This document shows positions 37,122-47,300 of a stretch of DNA of 64,000 nucleotides, in pieces; the stretch's first letter is position 1; every line of letters begins with the position of its first letter. This DNA comes from Arthrobacter sp. Bz4 (GTDB taxonomy: Bacteria > Actinomycetota > Actinomycetes > Actinomycetales > Micrococcaceae), in the NCBI RefSeq assembly GCF_003075455.1, contig NZ_QDAE01000006.1, forward strand, positions 62,001-126,000, written 5' to 3'. A program made the translations under genes and the position numbers. The notes below the pieces were generated by a model. The model was not told the origin of the DNA and made no database searches. It saw only the letters and a list, made by a program, of their open reading frames with translations.

Positions 37122-38196
37122 CTTTCTTGCTAAAGAGGTCGCTCCGTCGGCGGAGGAGTGGTGGAACCGGGCCGAGTTTCCCATCGAGGTGCTGCCCAAA
37201 CTCGCCGCACTGAACCTGAGCACGCCCGTCCAACAGGGGTACAGCTACCTCTTCGGCGGCATGGTCATCGCTGAAATGACCCGCGCGGACACGTCCCTGG
37301 CCACGTTCTTCATGGTGCACCACGACCTGTTTGTCGAAGCATTGCACGAGTTCGGGTCCGAAGATCAGAAGGCCCGTCTCCTCCAGGACGCGATGGATCT
37401 GAAGATTACCGGCGCGTTTGCGCTCACCGAGCCGCTGCACGGGTCGGACGTGGCGGGAGGCCTGTCCACGACGGCCACGCGCGACGGCGACACCTGGGTC
37501 CTCAACGGAGCCAAACGCTGGATCGGGAACGGGACGTTCTGCGACTACATGCTGCTCTGGGCCAAAGACACCGCCGACGGAAGCATCAGGGGCTTCATCC
37601 TGGACGCAACACTACCGGGGATAACCCGCACCCGGATCGAGAACAAGATCGCATTGCGTACCGTCCAAAACGCCGACATCGTGCTCGACAATGTGCGGGT
37701 CCCCGAAGCGGACCGGTTCGCCGGTATCAGTACCTTCGCCGATACCCGTCGGCTGCTGCGCGGCTCCCGGATCCTCGTCGGCTGGCAGGCGGTGGGCCAG
37801 CAGCTGGCCGCGTTCGACGTCGCCCGCCAATACGCGGTGGAGCGCCACCAGTTCGGTCGCCCCATCGGCGGTTTCCAATTGGTGCAGGACCAACTGGTGC
37901 GGATGCTCGGCAACACCACGGCCAGCCTGGGGATGATGGCGAGGGTGGCCCAGCTGCAGGAGGACGGCGGAGGGGACATGCCGCAGGCAGCGCTGGCCAA
38001 GGCCTACACCACCGCACGAATGCGGGAAACTGTCGCACTGGGACGCGGGATCCTCGGCGGCAACGGCATCACCACCGACTTCCGGATGGGCAAAATCTTC
38101 GCCGACGCCGAGGCAATCTACACCTATGAGGGTTCCTATGAAATCAACACCCTCATTGTCGGTCGGGCGATCACAGGGCTTTCGGCGATCAACTAG
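37033..38196 (+). CDS. Acyl-CoA dehydrogenase
   Basis: A 387-residue FAD flavoenzyme oxidising acyl-CoA in the alpha-beta position. Seen: [70 protein letters not shown], and the catalytic-base region [20 protein letters not shown]. This last block resembles glutaryl-CoA and related dehydrogenases, but the substrate is not certain. Paired with the SDR gene upstream (33 bp between the restored SDR stop and this start, with AAAGGAA), it forms a beta-oxidation-type operon. Confidence 0.93.
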   Translation: MESTLPSADFMGFESLLSPTESAKLDDVRDFLAKEVAPSAEEWWNRAEFPIEVLPKLAALNLSTPVQQGYSYLFGGMVIAEMTRADTSLATFFMVHHDLFVEALHEFGSEDQKARLLQDAMDLKITGAFALTEPLHGSDVAGGLSTTATRDGDTWVLNGAKRWIGNGTFCDYMLLWAKDTADGSIRGFILDATLPGITRTRIENKIALRTVQNADIVLDNVRVPEADRFAGISTFADTRRLLRGSRILVGWQAVGQQLAAFDVARQYAVERHQFGRPIGGFQLVQDQLVRMLGNTTASLGMMARVAQLQEDGGGDMPQAALAKAYTTARMRETVALGRGILGGNGITTDFRMGKIFADAEAIYTYEGSYEINTLIVGRAITGLSAIN

Positions 38197-38531
38197 AAGA
38201 CTGAACTTGTCCCATCTGGTACCTGAATCACATCGGGCAGTCACTGTGGGTCGCCACCCTGCTTAGGTGGATCGTCAACGACAAAATGAAATCCCTGAGC
38301 CACCCGATCCGAGGCTCGAACTAGGGACTTGATCCGGAAGTCGTGCTCGTGCCCAAAGCAGGGGTGCGGTTCGCCGTCGATCATCAGAAGCTTGTCACTA
38401 TCGTCGAACGCGCCGCCGGCTGGGAAAGCAGCGCTTGTTCCCGACGCGTCGGGGATCGGCTCCGCCGAAGACCTGGTGACCGCCCCACACGAGGACCGCG
38501 ACTAGAGGGCCAGCGGTGGCAGACTGGGGGG
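38197..38531. other. 335-bp region without a confident gene
   Basis: No hairpin terminator or RNA gene is clear. The only protein-like reading is on the minus strand, a short frame 38241-38384 listed separately. GC composition is like the flanks. Confidence 0.5.
38241..38384 (-). CDS. Possible short hypothetical protein or gene remnant
   Basis: A 47-residue frame from ATG 38384 (LLMIDGEPHPCFGHEHDFR) with Cys and His residues that could bind metal, ending DDPPKQGGDPQ. The frame remains open upstream to about 38504 without another ATG. The sequence looks protein-like, but I do not recognise it, and it may be a decayed gene end. Confidence 0.25.
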   Translation of the reverse strand: MIDGEPHPCFGHEHDFRIKSLVRASDRVAQGFHFVVDDPPKQGGDPQ

Positions 38532-38837
38532 ATGCCCTCGTTCCGTGCCCAACTCGACATCATGGGATTGCTCCCCGGCCATCCACCGGAGGCGGTGATG
38601 GATTCCGCTACGGCCGCTCTGGGGGCGGCCCACCTGGTGGAAGCAAAGCAGCTGGACGTGGTGGCCGGAGTACCGCGGATCACACTCCGGTTCCTGGTCG
38701 AGGAAACCGACTACGAGACCGGGGCGCGGCAGGCAATCAGCGCTGCAGTGAACATGCGCCACGCAGTGGAGCGGGTGGCTACAGTGGGGATCCTGCGGGT
38801 TCTCCGTCGTCGTAGAAATCGATGGGAGCGACTGTAG
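38532..38837 (+). CDS. Small conserved hypothetical protein
   Basis: A 101-residue protein starting at ATG 38532 behind a G-rich ribosome site. It shows a regular alternation (LDIMGLLPGHPPEAVMDSAT, AAVNMRHAVERVATV) with an alpha/beta look. I do not recognise a named family or active site. The last 58 bp overlap the convergent membrane-protein gene, and the C-terminal RVLRRRRNRWERL is strongly basic. Confidence 0.6.
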   Translation: MPSFRAQLDIMGLLPGHPPEAVMDSATAALGAAHLVEAKQLDVVAGVPRITLRFLVEETDYETGARQAISAAVNMRHAVERVATVGILRVLRRRRNRWERL

Positions 38838-39969
38838 CCATCTGTCGTGCGCGCAATTCACGACGGTAGGCATGGTCCACCCGGTGCCGCCGCGATCCGG
38901 CAGAGATGATCAGGAAGAAGACACCCAGCCCGGCTGCGAAGGCCACGGGGGTTGATTGCAGGTCGCCGAACAACCGCTCGGGCACTATCAGTGTCACTCC
39001 CCAGACCACAGCCATAGCGACGGCGATCCGGCCACGATCCGTCATGCATACGGCCATCGCCGCCAGAATGAGCAGGATGACTCCGATCAGGGCCCAACGC
39101 TGGGCACCCCACCCCAGCCAGTCGACTTCCAGGACCGTCAGCACCGCTCCGGTGTGGACCACTGCGGTGACCCCAGCCCAGCCGAGGAACAGCCCGAGCG
39201 GGACGTCCACGAGGGCAGCCTCAGTCCTGGTCTGCGCCGGGTAGCGGTTGAGCCACCGCAGGGCACCCAGCAGAAGAACCACCAGCAGCCAGATCAGCAC
39301 CAGGCTCGCCGTCGCGTTGGCCTGCTGGAGGGTGAGCGCCCATGCAAGTGTGACGAGCAGCGAAGCCACGACCAGCCAGCCAAGCAGCCGGTGCCGGGGA
39401 CTACGCCGTTGGGACGGCAGCCACTGGTGCGCGGTGTAGCCGAGCAACCCGGCCCCGATCACCAGCCACAAATAGGGTGCAGGGAAGGCGGGTGAGACCA
39501 GCGTCGCCGCGGGATCGAATGTCCCCAATGAAGCCTCCCGGATATCCGGTCCGCCGAGGGCCCCTGCGGCATTGGCGGTGCCCAGAGTCGATCCAATCAC
39601 CACGATTGTGACTGCGATCCGCCTGACCAGGTCCGGGTCCCACGACCTGACACTCTGAATAACGGTGCTGCTGCCCCGCGCTGCTCGGCGAGCAGCAGCA
39701 CGGGACGCGCTCCGTCGTTCCCCCGCGGGCGGCCGGGGGCCGGCATCGGGTGCAGGGGCAGCGATCGAGCCCGGGGGGTGCTCCGCCGTCGGCCCGCTGG
39801 CTAATCCGATTTTGGGGCGGCCAGCCCGCAGGCGCTCCAACGCGGGAGACACCTGACCGTGTCCGGTTTCGTCCGAGGAGGAGTGCGGCTCCCGGGAATC
39901 CTGCGCCGCGGCTGGCGAACTAGTCGGTTTGTTCGGCAGTCGGGGAACGGGCGGGGTCGGGGTGCTCAT
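38779..39969 (-). CDS. Multi-pass membrane protein, possibly TspO/MBR-like
   Basis: The 396-residue protein has a Pro/Ser/Ala-rich cytosolic N-terminus (about 110 residues) and about eight hydrophobic segments. Trp-rich helices (APYLWLVIGAGLLGYTAHQW, GLFLGWAGVTAVVHTGAVL) recall tryptophan-rich sensory protein relatives, but the match is loose. ATG 39969 is preferred over an ATG 54 bp upstream. It overlaps the DedA stop by 50 bp, suggesting coupled translation. Function unknown. Confidence 0.65.
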   Translation of the reverse strand: MSTPTPPVPRLPNKPTSSPAAAQDSREPHSSSDETGHGQVSPALERLRAGRPKIGLASGPTAEHPPGSIAAPAPDAGPRPPAGERRSASRAAARRAARGSSTVIQSVRSWDPDLVRRIAVTIVVIGSTLGTANAAGALGGPDIREASLGTFDPAATLVSPAFPAPYLWLVIGAGLLGYTAHQWLPSQRRSPRHRLLGWLVVASLLVTLAWALTLQQANATASLVLIWLLVVLLLGALRWLNRYPAQTRTEAALVDVPLGLFLGWAGVTAVVHTGAVLTVLEVDWLGWGAQRWALIGVILLILAAMAVCMTDRGRIAVAMAVVWGVTLIVPERLFGDLQSTPVAFAAGLGVFFLIISAGSRRHRVDHAYRRELRARQMATVAPIDFYDDGEPAGSPL

Positions 39970-40567
39970 TAGTGGTTTTAACCTTCCGGCGTTGCTTGAG
40001 CGCGAGGAATGCGGCAATGACAAGTCCCACCAGCGTACCTACACCCATTCCCAGGAGGGCACTGACCCACAACGGGAAGCCTGTGGTGACGTCCGTGATA
40101 TACCCGAGCATCACCAGCCAGGAGGCCCAAAGGATGCCCCCGACGGCGGCGCACACGAGGAAGGGGCGGATCGGAAGATTAGCGATGCCTGCCGCCGCGA
40201 CGCCCGCAGAACGGCCAGCAGGAAGGAACCGGAGGGCAATGAGCCCGGCGTAAGTCGGTGACTTCCCGGCCTTTTCCACGGCGCCCCGGATGCTCCGATG
40301 GATGCTGCGCCCCCACTTGAACTTGTCCAACCATGAGGTCAGGCGGTTGCGGAACAGCAGGTACAGGATGATATCGCCCAGCCAGCTGCCCAGGGTGGCC
40401 GTCAACAGGGCGACGGGCAGCAGCAGGGCACCTTCGGACGCCATGGTGCCCGACGCGATTACCAAAAATTCGGAGGGCACAGCTGGAATGAACACGTCGA
40501 TCACCACGATGACGAAGGTCAGAGGATGGAACAGCGGTGACCATGCTCCGAGATCGGTGAGGTCCAC
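39920..40567 (-). CDS. DedA-family membrane protein
   Basis: The 215-residue protein carries the VTT/SNARE-associated domain of the DedA family, which acts in lipid carrier recycling and membrane homeostasis. Seen: FIPAVPSEFLVIASGTMASE near the start, LGSWLGDIILYLLFR, and the family RFLPAGRSAGVAAAG with its conserved Arg residues. Four to five membrane spans are visible and the C-terminus is charged. It overlaps the downstream membrane gene. Confidence 0.92.
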   Translation of the reverse strand: MDLTDLGAWSPLFHPLTFVIVVIDVFIPAVPSEFLVIASGTMASEGALLLPVALLTATLGSWLGDIILYLLFRNRLTSWLDKFKWGRSIHRSIRGAVEKAGKSPTYAGLIALRFLPAGRSAGVAAAGIANLPIRPFLVCAAVGGILWASWLVMLGYITDVTTGFPLWVSALLGMGVGTLVGLVIAAFLALKQRRKVKTTNEHPDPARSPTAEQTD

Positions 40568-40619
40568 CGTCCCAATCTACAGGGGTCCTGCGGGGTGCGG
40601 TCTAGAGCAGGGAACCGCG

Positions 40620-41531
40620 TTAGGCGAAGTTCTGGAGCTGTAGCTCGCTGTCGAACCGCCGGGGGGTGCCGCTGAGCGGGTCATTGAACCCGATACTCTT
40701 GGCCAGCAACTGGAGCGGCCTGGTGTAATCGTCGGGTGCCTGAGGGTGCAGTACCGGGTAGAACGGGTCGTTGATGATCCCGAGCCCCAGCCCCGCCATG
40801 TGCAGTCTAAGCTGGTGGGTTTTGCCGGTATGCGGGGTGAGCCGGTAACGTCCGCACCCGTCCCGTTCTTCGACCAGGCTGACCAGGGTTTCAGTGTTGG
40901 GTTCACCGGCCACCTCCTGCGCCAGCAGATAGGTGCGGCTCTTGACGATCCGGCTGCGCACCACCCGCGGATGGTCCATCAGGTCCAGGGCCGGGTCCAC
41001 CGGCGCGGCGGCCTCGTACTCCTTGGAGATCAGCCGGTTCTCGAACAGCAGCTGGTAGTTCCCCCGAGTCGCCGGATTGGTGGAAAACAACAGAATTCCC
41101 GCCGTCAGCCGGTCCAAACGGTGCATGGGGATCAGATCGGGGAGGTCCAGCTGAACGCGCAACCGCACCAGCGCCGACTCGGCCACGTACCGGCCGCCCG
41201 GAGTGGTGGGAAGGAAATGGGGTTTGTCCACCACCAGCAGGTTGTCGTCCTGGTGCAGGATGTTCACCTCCACGGGCAGGCGTTCCTCAACCGGCAACTC
41301 GCGGTAGTACCAGACGAAGGTGTGCTCGGCGAGCGGGGTGGTCCGGGTCAGCCGCTCCCCGTTCAGTGCGACCACCTCACCGCGGTCGAAGCGGGCGGCG
41401 ATGCCCTCGGGATCCACATGGTCCCACCGGTCCAGAATGTAGTCGAGTGCGGTACCCCACGGGCCCTCAGTGGGCAGGCGCAACCGGGTGGCGTTGACAC
41501 CGTTGCGGACAGGAAGCGGGGATTGCATCAC
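40620..41531 (-). CDS. RluA-type RNA pseudouridine synthase
   Basis: A 303-residue enzyme isomerising uridine in RNA. The catalytic motif MHRLDRLTAGILLFS contains the Asp nucleophile (about residue 140). The N-terminus is S4-like (VDPEGIAARFDRGEVVALNG), and HTGKTHQLRLHMAGLG is the second conserved block. The target, 23S rRNA or tRNA, cannot be told from sequence alone. ATG 41531 or the next codon can start. Confidence 0.92.
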   Translation of the reverse strand: MMQSPLPVRNGVNATRLRLPTEGPWGTALDYILDRWDHVDPEGIAARFDRGEVVALNGERLTRTTPLAEHTFVWYYRELPVEERLPVEVNILHQDDNLLVVDKPHFLPTTPGGRYVAESALVRLRVQLDLPDLIPMHRLDRLTAGILLFSTNPATRGNYQLLFENRLISKEYEAAAPVDPALDLMDHPRVVRSRIVKSRTYLLAQEVAGEPNTETLVSLVEERDGCGRYRLTPHTGKTHQLRLHMAGLGLGIINDPFYPVLHPQAPDDYTRPLQLLAKSIGFNDPLSGTPRRFDSELQLQNFA

Positions 41532-41547
41532 CTATCAAGGGTACGCG

Positions 41548-43491
41548 CTAGGGGCAGCCCACTATCTTGTACAGGGCTGCATCACCTTCCCGGTCTACCA
41601 GCTCGAAGCCAGCGCTGGGGGAGAGGTCCCTGAGGCCGGAGAACACCGGTGCGTCCCCGCCATGGACCGAGTCGGTTCCGAAGTCCAGGACAAAGGTTGT
41701 GTTGGTGCTGCGTACAGCCGCGCAGACCTCAGGGTTTTCCCGCATGGTGTCCAGCTCGTCAAAGATGAGCCTGGCCTCGGCTGTAGCCGGGCTGGTCCCG
41801 AAGGGCAGGAGGGATCTCCGGCCAGCGAACGCATAGTTGAGAGCCGCCCCGGTCAGCGGCTGGCCCGCAATCACCGCGTCGGCGGGGACGTGCTCGGGTA
41901 GGCGCTGCAGCAACGCCAACTCATCCGAGGTCAGCAACCGGGACTCTTCGGTATACCGGTAGTGGTAGGCGGCCTCGCTGACCGCCCGCTGCACCGCAAA
42001 CAGCGGCGCCACCGCCAACCCAATGACCACCAGCACGGTGGTCACCAACGGCACAAACCAGACGGGCTCCGGGGCACTGCGGGTCGAGCGGACCCGCCGC
42101 GCCGTCTGCATCAGGGAACCGGCCAGCGCGACGCCTCCGATGCTGGCCACCAGCATCCCCGCCGGGGCGAGCATCGCACTGATCCGGAAGTAGTCGTTGT
42201 ACCAGACCCCCGCGACGATCCACCGGAGGGTGGGTGCTTCCTGCCAGCTGCCGACGACGAATAGCGTGCCGGCCACCAGATACATGACGATCACCCACCG
42301 ATGGCTGCGCAGATACAGCACGACGGCGGCTCCCACGGCGGTGAGGATCGCGGCCAGGAGAGCTATCGGTCGGCCAAGCGGTCCGTGGAACACCACTTCC
42401 GAAATGGCTCCACCGGCATCGCCCATCTGGTCCCAGTTGGTGGACCGGGCGGGGCGCACCGTCATCCACAGGACCGCAGAGAGCACCACGAACGTGACCG
42501 TGCCCGCGGCCACCGCCAGTCGTCGTCGGCCGCGTTCGGACCGGAACCGGGCGTACGCCACCGCGAGGATGGCTGGCGCGGCCAGCGCCAGGAGGCTCAG
42601 AAGGGACGAGGGGTGGGCCAGGAGCAGGCCGGGTAGCAGGCCCAGCAACAGCAGGAGGCTCCCGAACCATCTGAGGGGCACCTCGGTGCCCGCCCCCACG
42701 AGCTGGATCACTACCCCCAGTGCTGCCGGGAGAATCGCGATGGACAGCATGAAGGGGTAGACCACCCCGAACTCCAGCAGCAGATAGGGGAAGGAACTGT
42801 AGGCGGTGGATAGCACGGCGGCGACCAGCAGGGGCATGGTTCGCTCCCCGGTGAGGCGGCTGACCAGGAAAAGGCAGCCCAGACTCCAGATCCCGGTGAT
42901 CAGCACCAGATTGGCCACGTTGATGGCAGCGGTTAGTGGAATGCCAGCGGTCGCCATGACCAGTGACACCATCGCATGCCAGCCGGCCGGATAGAACGTG
43001 CCTTCCCGGCTTCCCAGATAGCCCAGGGTCAGCGATGACGAGTTGCCGGTTTCGGAGATGTAGCGCAGGGCGTTGAGATGGAAAATGTTGTCGTGGGATT
43101 GGGCGATGTTCTCCGGCACGCCGAACATCCAGAACATCCACGCCGCCACCGGCACCGCAGCGACCGCCCACGCGATGAGGACCGGCGCCCAACGGGCCAG
43201 CGGTTCAGCATTCGCGACGTCGCCGTGGATCAGTTGCCCGAAGCTGCGGCGCAGCAGCCACAACGCGGCGCCAACCGTGACGGTGACGGCCAGCACCGGT
43301 GCCAGCGACCAATCAACACCAGCGAGGGCGGCGACCTCGGCGGACACTACCACCGCCGTGATACTGAACGGTCCGGCCAGGGCCAGCAGAGTCAACCGGC
43401 GCAACCCCAGCGCCGCACCCCAGGCCAGCCCGGGCCCGAAGACCACGAGGATGGCGACCGCAAACGCCGGCAGGGTTTCCGCCCAACTCAT
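41548..43491 (-). CDS. Large multi-pass membrane protein (DUF6541-like)
   Basis: A 647-residue membrane protein with about twelve hydrophobic spans, from LPAFAVAILVVFGPGLAWGA onward, and a C-terminal soluble part (about 540-647: VPADAVIAGQPLTGAALNYA). The conserved ENIAQSHDNIFHLNALRYI in the first large loop and GTFYPAGWHAMVSLV have Asp/His residues typical of GT-C-like membrane glycosyltransferases; DUF6541 is my family guess. The role in cell-wall glycan modification is inferred. Confidence 0.75.
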   Translation of the reverse strand: MSWAETLPAFAVAILVVFGPGLAWGAALGLRRLTLLALAGPFSITAVVVSAEVAALAGVDWSLAPVLAVTVTVGAALWLLRRSFGQLIHGDVANAEPLARWAPVLIAWAVAAVPVAAWMFWMFGVPENIAQSHDNIFHLNALRYISETGNSSSLTLGYLGSREGTFYPAGWHAMVSLVMATAGIPLTAAINVANLVLITGIWSLGCLFLVSRLTGERTMPLLVAAVLSTAYSSFPYLLLEFGVVYPFMLSIAILPAALGVVIQLVGAGTEVPLRWFGSLLLLLGLLPGLLLAHPSSLLSLLALAAPAILAVAYARFRSERGRRRLAVAAGTVTFVVLSAVLWMTVRPARSTNWDQMGDAGGAISEVVFHGPLGRPIALLAAILTAVGAAVVLYLRSHRWVIVMYLVAGTLFVVGSWQEAPTLRWIVAGVWYNDYFRISAMLAPAGMLVASIGGVALAGSLMQTARRVRSTRSAPEPVWFVPLVTTVLVVIGLAVAPLFAVQRAVSEAAYHYRYTEESRLLTSDELALLQRLPEHVPADAVIAGQPLTGAALNYAFAGRRSLLPFGTSPATAEARLIFDELDTMRENPEVCAAVRSTNTTFVLDFGTDSVHGGDAPVFSGLRDLSPSAGFELVDREGDAALYKIVGCP

Positions 43492-43519
43492 AGGTCCCCT
43501 CGGGTTGTGGTGGATGACG

Positions 43520-44326
43520 TCATTGGGCGGCGGTCGGACTGGCTGGCTGACAATACGGACAGTAGTACAAATCCCGCAATTCCAGGGCGTTGTCCCCGAG
43601 CTGTTCCAGGGTCACCCTGGTGCCGCACCGCAGGCAGCCGCGGTGTTCCCGGCCATAGACCCACAGCGTGTCGCCCCTCAGATTGCCGGTGGTGGCTCGA
43701 GTGGACCGTGCCTTGTTTGCTTCCAGCAGCTTCTTCGCCAGTGCCACCATCCGCGGCAGGTCCCTGACCCCGGCGACCGGGGTCAGAGGGTGCACCCCGG
43801 CGAGGAAGCACAGCTCACATCGATACACGTTTCCGATGCCCGCAAGGTTCCGTTGATCCAGCAGGGCCAGCCCAATCGGCCGGTCGGGCTGCGACAGCAG
43901 ACGACGCAGCACCTCGTCGGGGTCCCAGCCCGGCCCCAGCAGGTCAGGGCCCAGATAGCCCACAGCTTCATCCTCACCGGACCGGGGGAGGACCTTCAGT
44001 AACCCCAGTTCGAATCCGACGGCGGCGGACTCGGGCGTTTCGAGAATGCAGCGTGCTTTGAATGCCGGACGGCGCCATTTGGCGCCCTTCGGGTAGATAT
44101 GCCACAGGCCTTCCATCTTCAGGTGCGAGTGGATGGTCCAGCCGTCGTCGCCCCCCACCCGGATCAGCAGGTGCTTTCCACGCGCCACCACGTTCTGCAC
44201 CGTCTCGCCCGTGAAGTCGACGGTCGCGAAGCGGGGGACCCGGATGTCGCAGCGCGTCAGCGTGCGGCCGGCCAGGGCCGCATTCAGTTCCCGGGCGGCG
44301 CGCCAGACGGTATCTCCCTCAGGCAC
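43520..44326 (-). CDS. nei: Endonuclease VIII-type DNA glycosylase
   Basis: The 268-residue Fpg/Nei-family enzyme excises oxidised bases and nicks DNA. The N-terminal MPEGDTVWRAAR contains the catalytic Pro2 and Glu3. An H2TH module (LLDQRNLAGIGNVYRCELCF) and a C-terminal zinc finger (CLRCGT, then YYCPYC) follow. The start overlaps the 3' end of lhr by eight bases, so the two are translationally coupled. The pairing suggests a joint DNA-repair role. Confidence 0.94.
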   Translation of the reverse strand: MPEGDTVWRAARELNAALAGRTLTRCDIRVPRFATVDFTGETVQNVVARGKHLLIRVGGDDGWTIHSHLKMEGLWHIYPKGAKWRRPAFKARCILETPESAAVGFELGLLKVLPRSGEDEAVGYLGPDLLGPGWDPDEVLRRLLSQPDRPIGLALLDQRNLAGIGNVYRCELCFLAGVHPLTPVAGVRDLPRMVALAKKLLEANKARSTRATTGNLRGDTLWVYGREHRGCLRCGTRVTLEQLGDNALELRDLYYCPYCQPASPTAAQ

Positions 44327-47300
44327 GGATCCTCAGCCCTCTCGGGGTGGAGTAGAACCCTGCGGCGGTCAGGGCGCGGCCCACCTCCGAGTCCAGGACC
44401 GGCTCGCCGTTGACCTTTTCGATTGCCATTTTCTCGGCTGCCCCACGCCGGATGATCGCTACCAACGCGGCCGCGGCGGCGTGCAGGGCCGCCGAATCGT
44501 CGGTGAACGCCAGGACAGTCTTGCCGCCCCGCTCCACATAGAGGGCGAGCCGCCCGTCCTGCAGGATCACCAGCGCTCCGGCCTTCCGGCCAGGGCGGTG
44601 CCCGCCGTCGGAGGCGGGCCACGCCAGTGCCGCACCATAGGGGTTCGCCGGGTCGGTCGCGGCGAGGGCAATCGAGGACCGCACGACGGTGGGGTCCTCA
44701 CCCGGGCGGCGTTCCTGCTGGGCGTCGGCTCCGAACGAGCGCAACCGGTCCACTGTCGCGGGGACGGCGAACTGGGCGGCGCCGAGGTGTTCGATGAAGT
44801 ATCCGCGCCGGCACCTGCCCATTTCCTCAAGCCGGGCCAGGACTTTGTACTGCAGTCCGAACCCGCCGGGGGTACCTTCGCTGCCCACCGACCCGCGGGT
44901 GACCACTCCGTACCGGTCGAGCAGCAGTTCGGCTGTGGCATGGGCGTGGACGGTGGTTTCGGTCTCGACCTGCGGCAGCACCGTCCAGCGACCGGCCGCC
45001 ATGGGAGGGGTGCTGCGCTGGTAGCCGCGGACGCCGTCGTCGTTACCCTTGACCCGCATTGACGACCCGGTCAGGGACGCACCGGGCGCCCGGCCGAGCC
45101 GTCCGACCCGCGATGACCGGGCGCGCGGCGGGGCGGCGCGCTGCTTGTGGGCGGTTTTGCCGCCGGCCAGCAGACTCCGCACGGGGGTGAAGGTGTCGTT
45201 ACTGATCCGGCCGCCCCACACCAGCTCCCAGAGCGCGGTGACCACCTCGGAATCGTTCCGTGGCGCCTCGGAGTCGAGCGACTCGACCAACTGCCTGAAG
45301 AAGTAGGCGCCACCCCGGTCCAGGAGCTCCAGGAGGTTCAGTTGCAGGGCGGATGGTTCGAACACCGGGTCGGGTCTGAGGGTGAGTGGTGCGTTCTCGG
45401 CCAGGTGCAGGGCAATCCACCCGTCGTTGCCGGGCAGCGACCCGGCCCCGGACCAGACCACCTCCCCGGTGGCGGTCAGCTCGTCGAGCATCGCCGGCGT
45501 GTAGTTGGCGACCCGTGAGGCGAGGATGAGCGGCTCCCACGCCGACGCCGGAATGGGAACCCCCGAGAGTTGGTCGACCACGGTGGCCACCCCGTCCAAC
45601 CCGCGGAGGGAGGAACCGACGTGCTGCCAGGCGGGAAGGAACCTGCCGTAGGCTGCGGGGTCCACCGGTTCCACTTCCTGCCGCAGCGCGGCCAGGGACC
45701 GACGGCGGAGCCGACGCAGCACCTCGACGTCGCACCATTCGCTGGGAGCCGCAGCGTGGGAGGACGCGGGGGTGTTCTCGGGGAGTGAGGCAACCGGGCG
45801 GAACTCACCTTCGACCACCCGGCCGTCTGCGGCGAGGCGCTGCAGGGCAGTCAACACCACGGCGACCCCCAGGCCCAGGCGCTGCGCCGTTTCGGCGGCG
45901 GTGAACGGTCCATGGGTGCGGGCGTAGCGCCCCACGAGGTCTCCCAGCGGATCCGCCACCGGTTCGATGAAGGCCAGCGGGATGCCCATCGGCAGTGGGA
46001 CCCCCAGCGCGTCGCGCAGGCGGGCAGCATCCTCGACAGCCGACCAGCGTTCCTCGCCGGCGATGAAGACCTGCAGCGCCCGGTTGGCCTGACCGAGTTG
46101 CAGGAGCAGCGACCCCACCTGTTCGACAGCTGGGGTAGCGGCGGACTCCTCAGGAGGCTGGAACCGGTCAGCTACCTCCTGCGTGGTGAGCGGGCCGAGG
46201 AGCCGCAGGAGGTCGGCGACGCCTTCGAGACCACGCACGGTCCGGTCCGGTGCGAGGCGCTGCAGTTCGCTTTCAGTGGTGGCAATGACCTGCGGGTCCA
46301 GCAGTTCACGCAGTTCCGCGCGACCGAGCAGCTCGTTGAGGAGAGTGGGATCCAATGACAGGGCGGCGGCGCGGCGCTCGGCGAGCGGGGAATCGCCCTC
46401 GTAGAGGAAGGACGCTACGTAACCAAACAGCATGGATCGGGCGAACGGAGACGGCTGGGAGGTGGTCGTTTCGACTATGCGCAGTTCCCGGCGCTCGATG
46501 CTGGCAGCGATGTCCTTCAGCGCGGGCAGGTCATAGACGTCCTGCAGGCACTCGCGGACCGTCTCCAGGACGATCGGGAACGTGGGGTACTTCCGCGCAA
46601 CGTCGAGCAGCTGCGCCGAACGTTGCCGCTGCTGCCAGAGTGGGGAGCGTTTCCCGGGGTTTTGCCGGGGCAGCAGGAGGGCGCGGGCAGCACACTCGCG
46701 GAACCGTGAGGCGAACAGGGCCGAACCGCCCACCTCGGTGGTGACGATGCCATCAAGTTCCTCCGCGTCGAAGAGGAACAACTCAGCACCCGGCGGCTCA
46801 TCATCCATCAAGGGCACCCGCAGCACGATCCCGTCGTCGGAGGCCATCGCCGAGCCGTCCATGCCGTAACGCTGCTCGAGGCGCGCCCCGACGGCGAGCG
46901 CCCAGGGGGCGTGCACCGGCATGCCGAAGGGGCTATGCAGGATCACCCGCCAGTCGCCGAGTTCGTCGTGGAACCGTTCAACCACCAGGGTGCGGTCGTT
47001 CGGGACAATCTCGGTGGCCGCACGCTGTTCGGCGAGGTAGGTCAGGAGGTTTCCCGACGCCCAGTCATCGAGACCGATCGCCTTGCACCGCGCCTGCGCG
47101 TCCTCGGGGGAGGCAACAGAGGTTTCGCGGACAAATCCGCCGATCGCGCGGCCAAGTTCCACCGGTCGGCCCAGGGAATCGCCCTTCCAGAACGGCAACC
47201 GGCCCGGCTGCCCGAACGCGGGGGAGACCAGCACCCGGTCGTGGGTGATGTCCTCGATCCGCCAGCTGGTGGCGCCGAGCGCAAACACGTCACCCACCCG

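Noticed and set aside
38384-38683. Long minus-strand frame antisense to the small gene at 38532
   Set aside because: Composition fits antisense of a GC-rich gene; no recognisable motif and the plus-strand gene has a good ribosome site.
40746-41633. 295-codon plus-strand frame opposite the pseudouridine synthase
   Set aside because: Shadow of a gene with clear RluA motifs.
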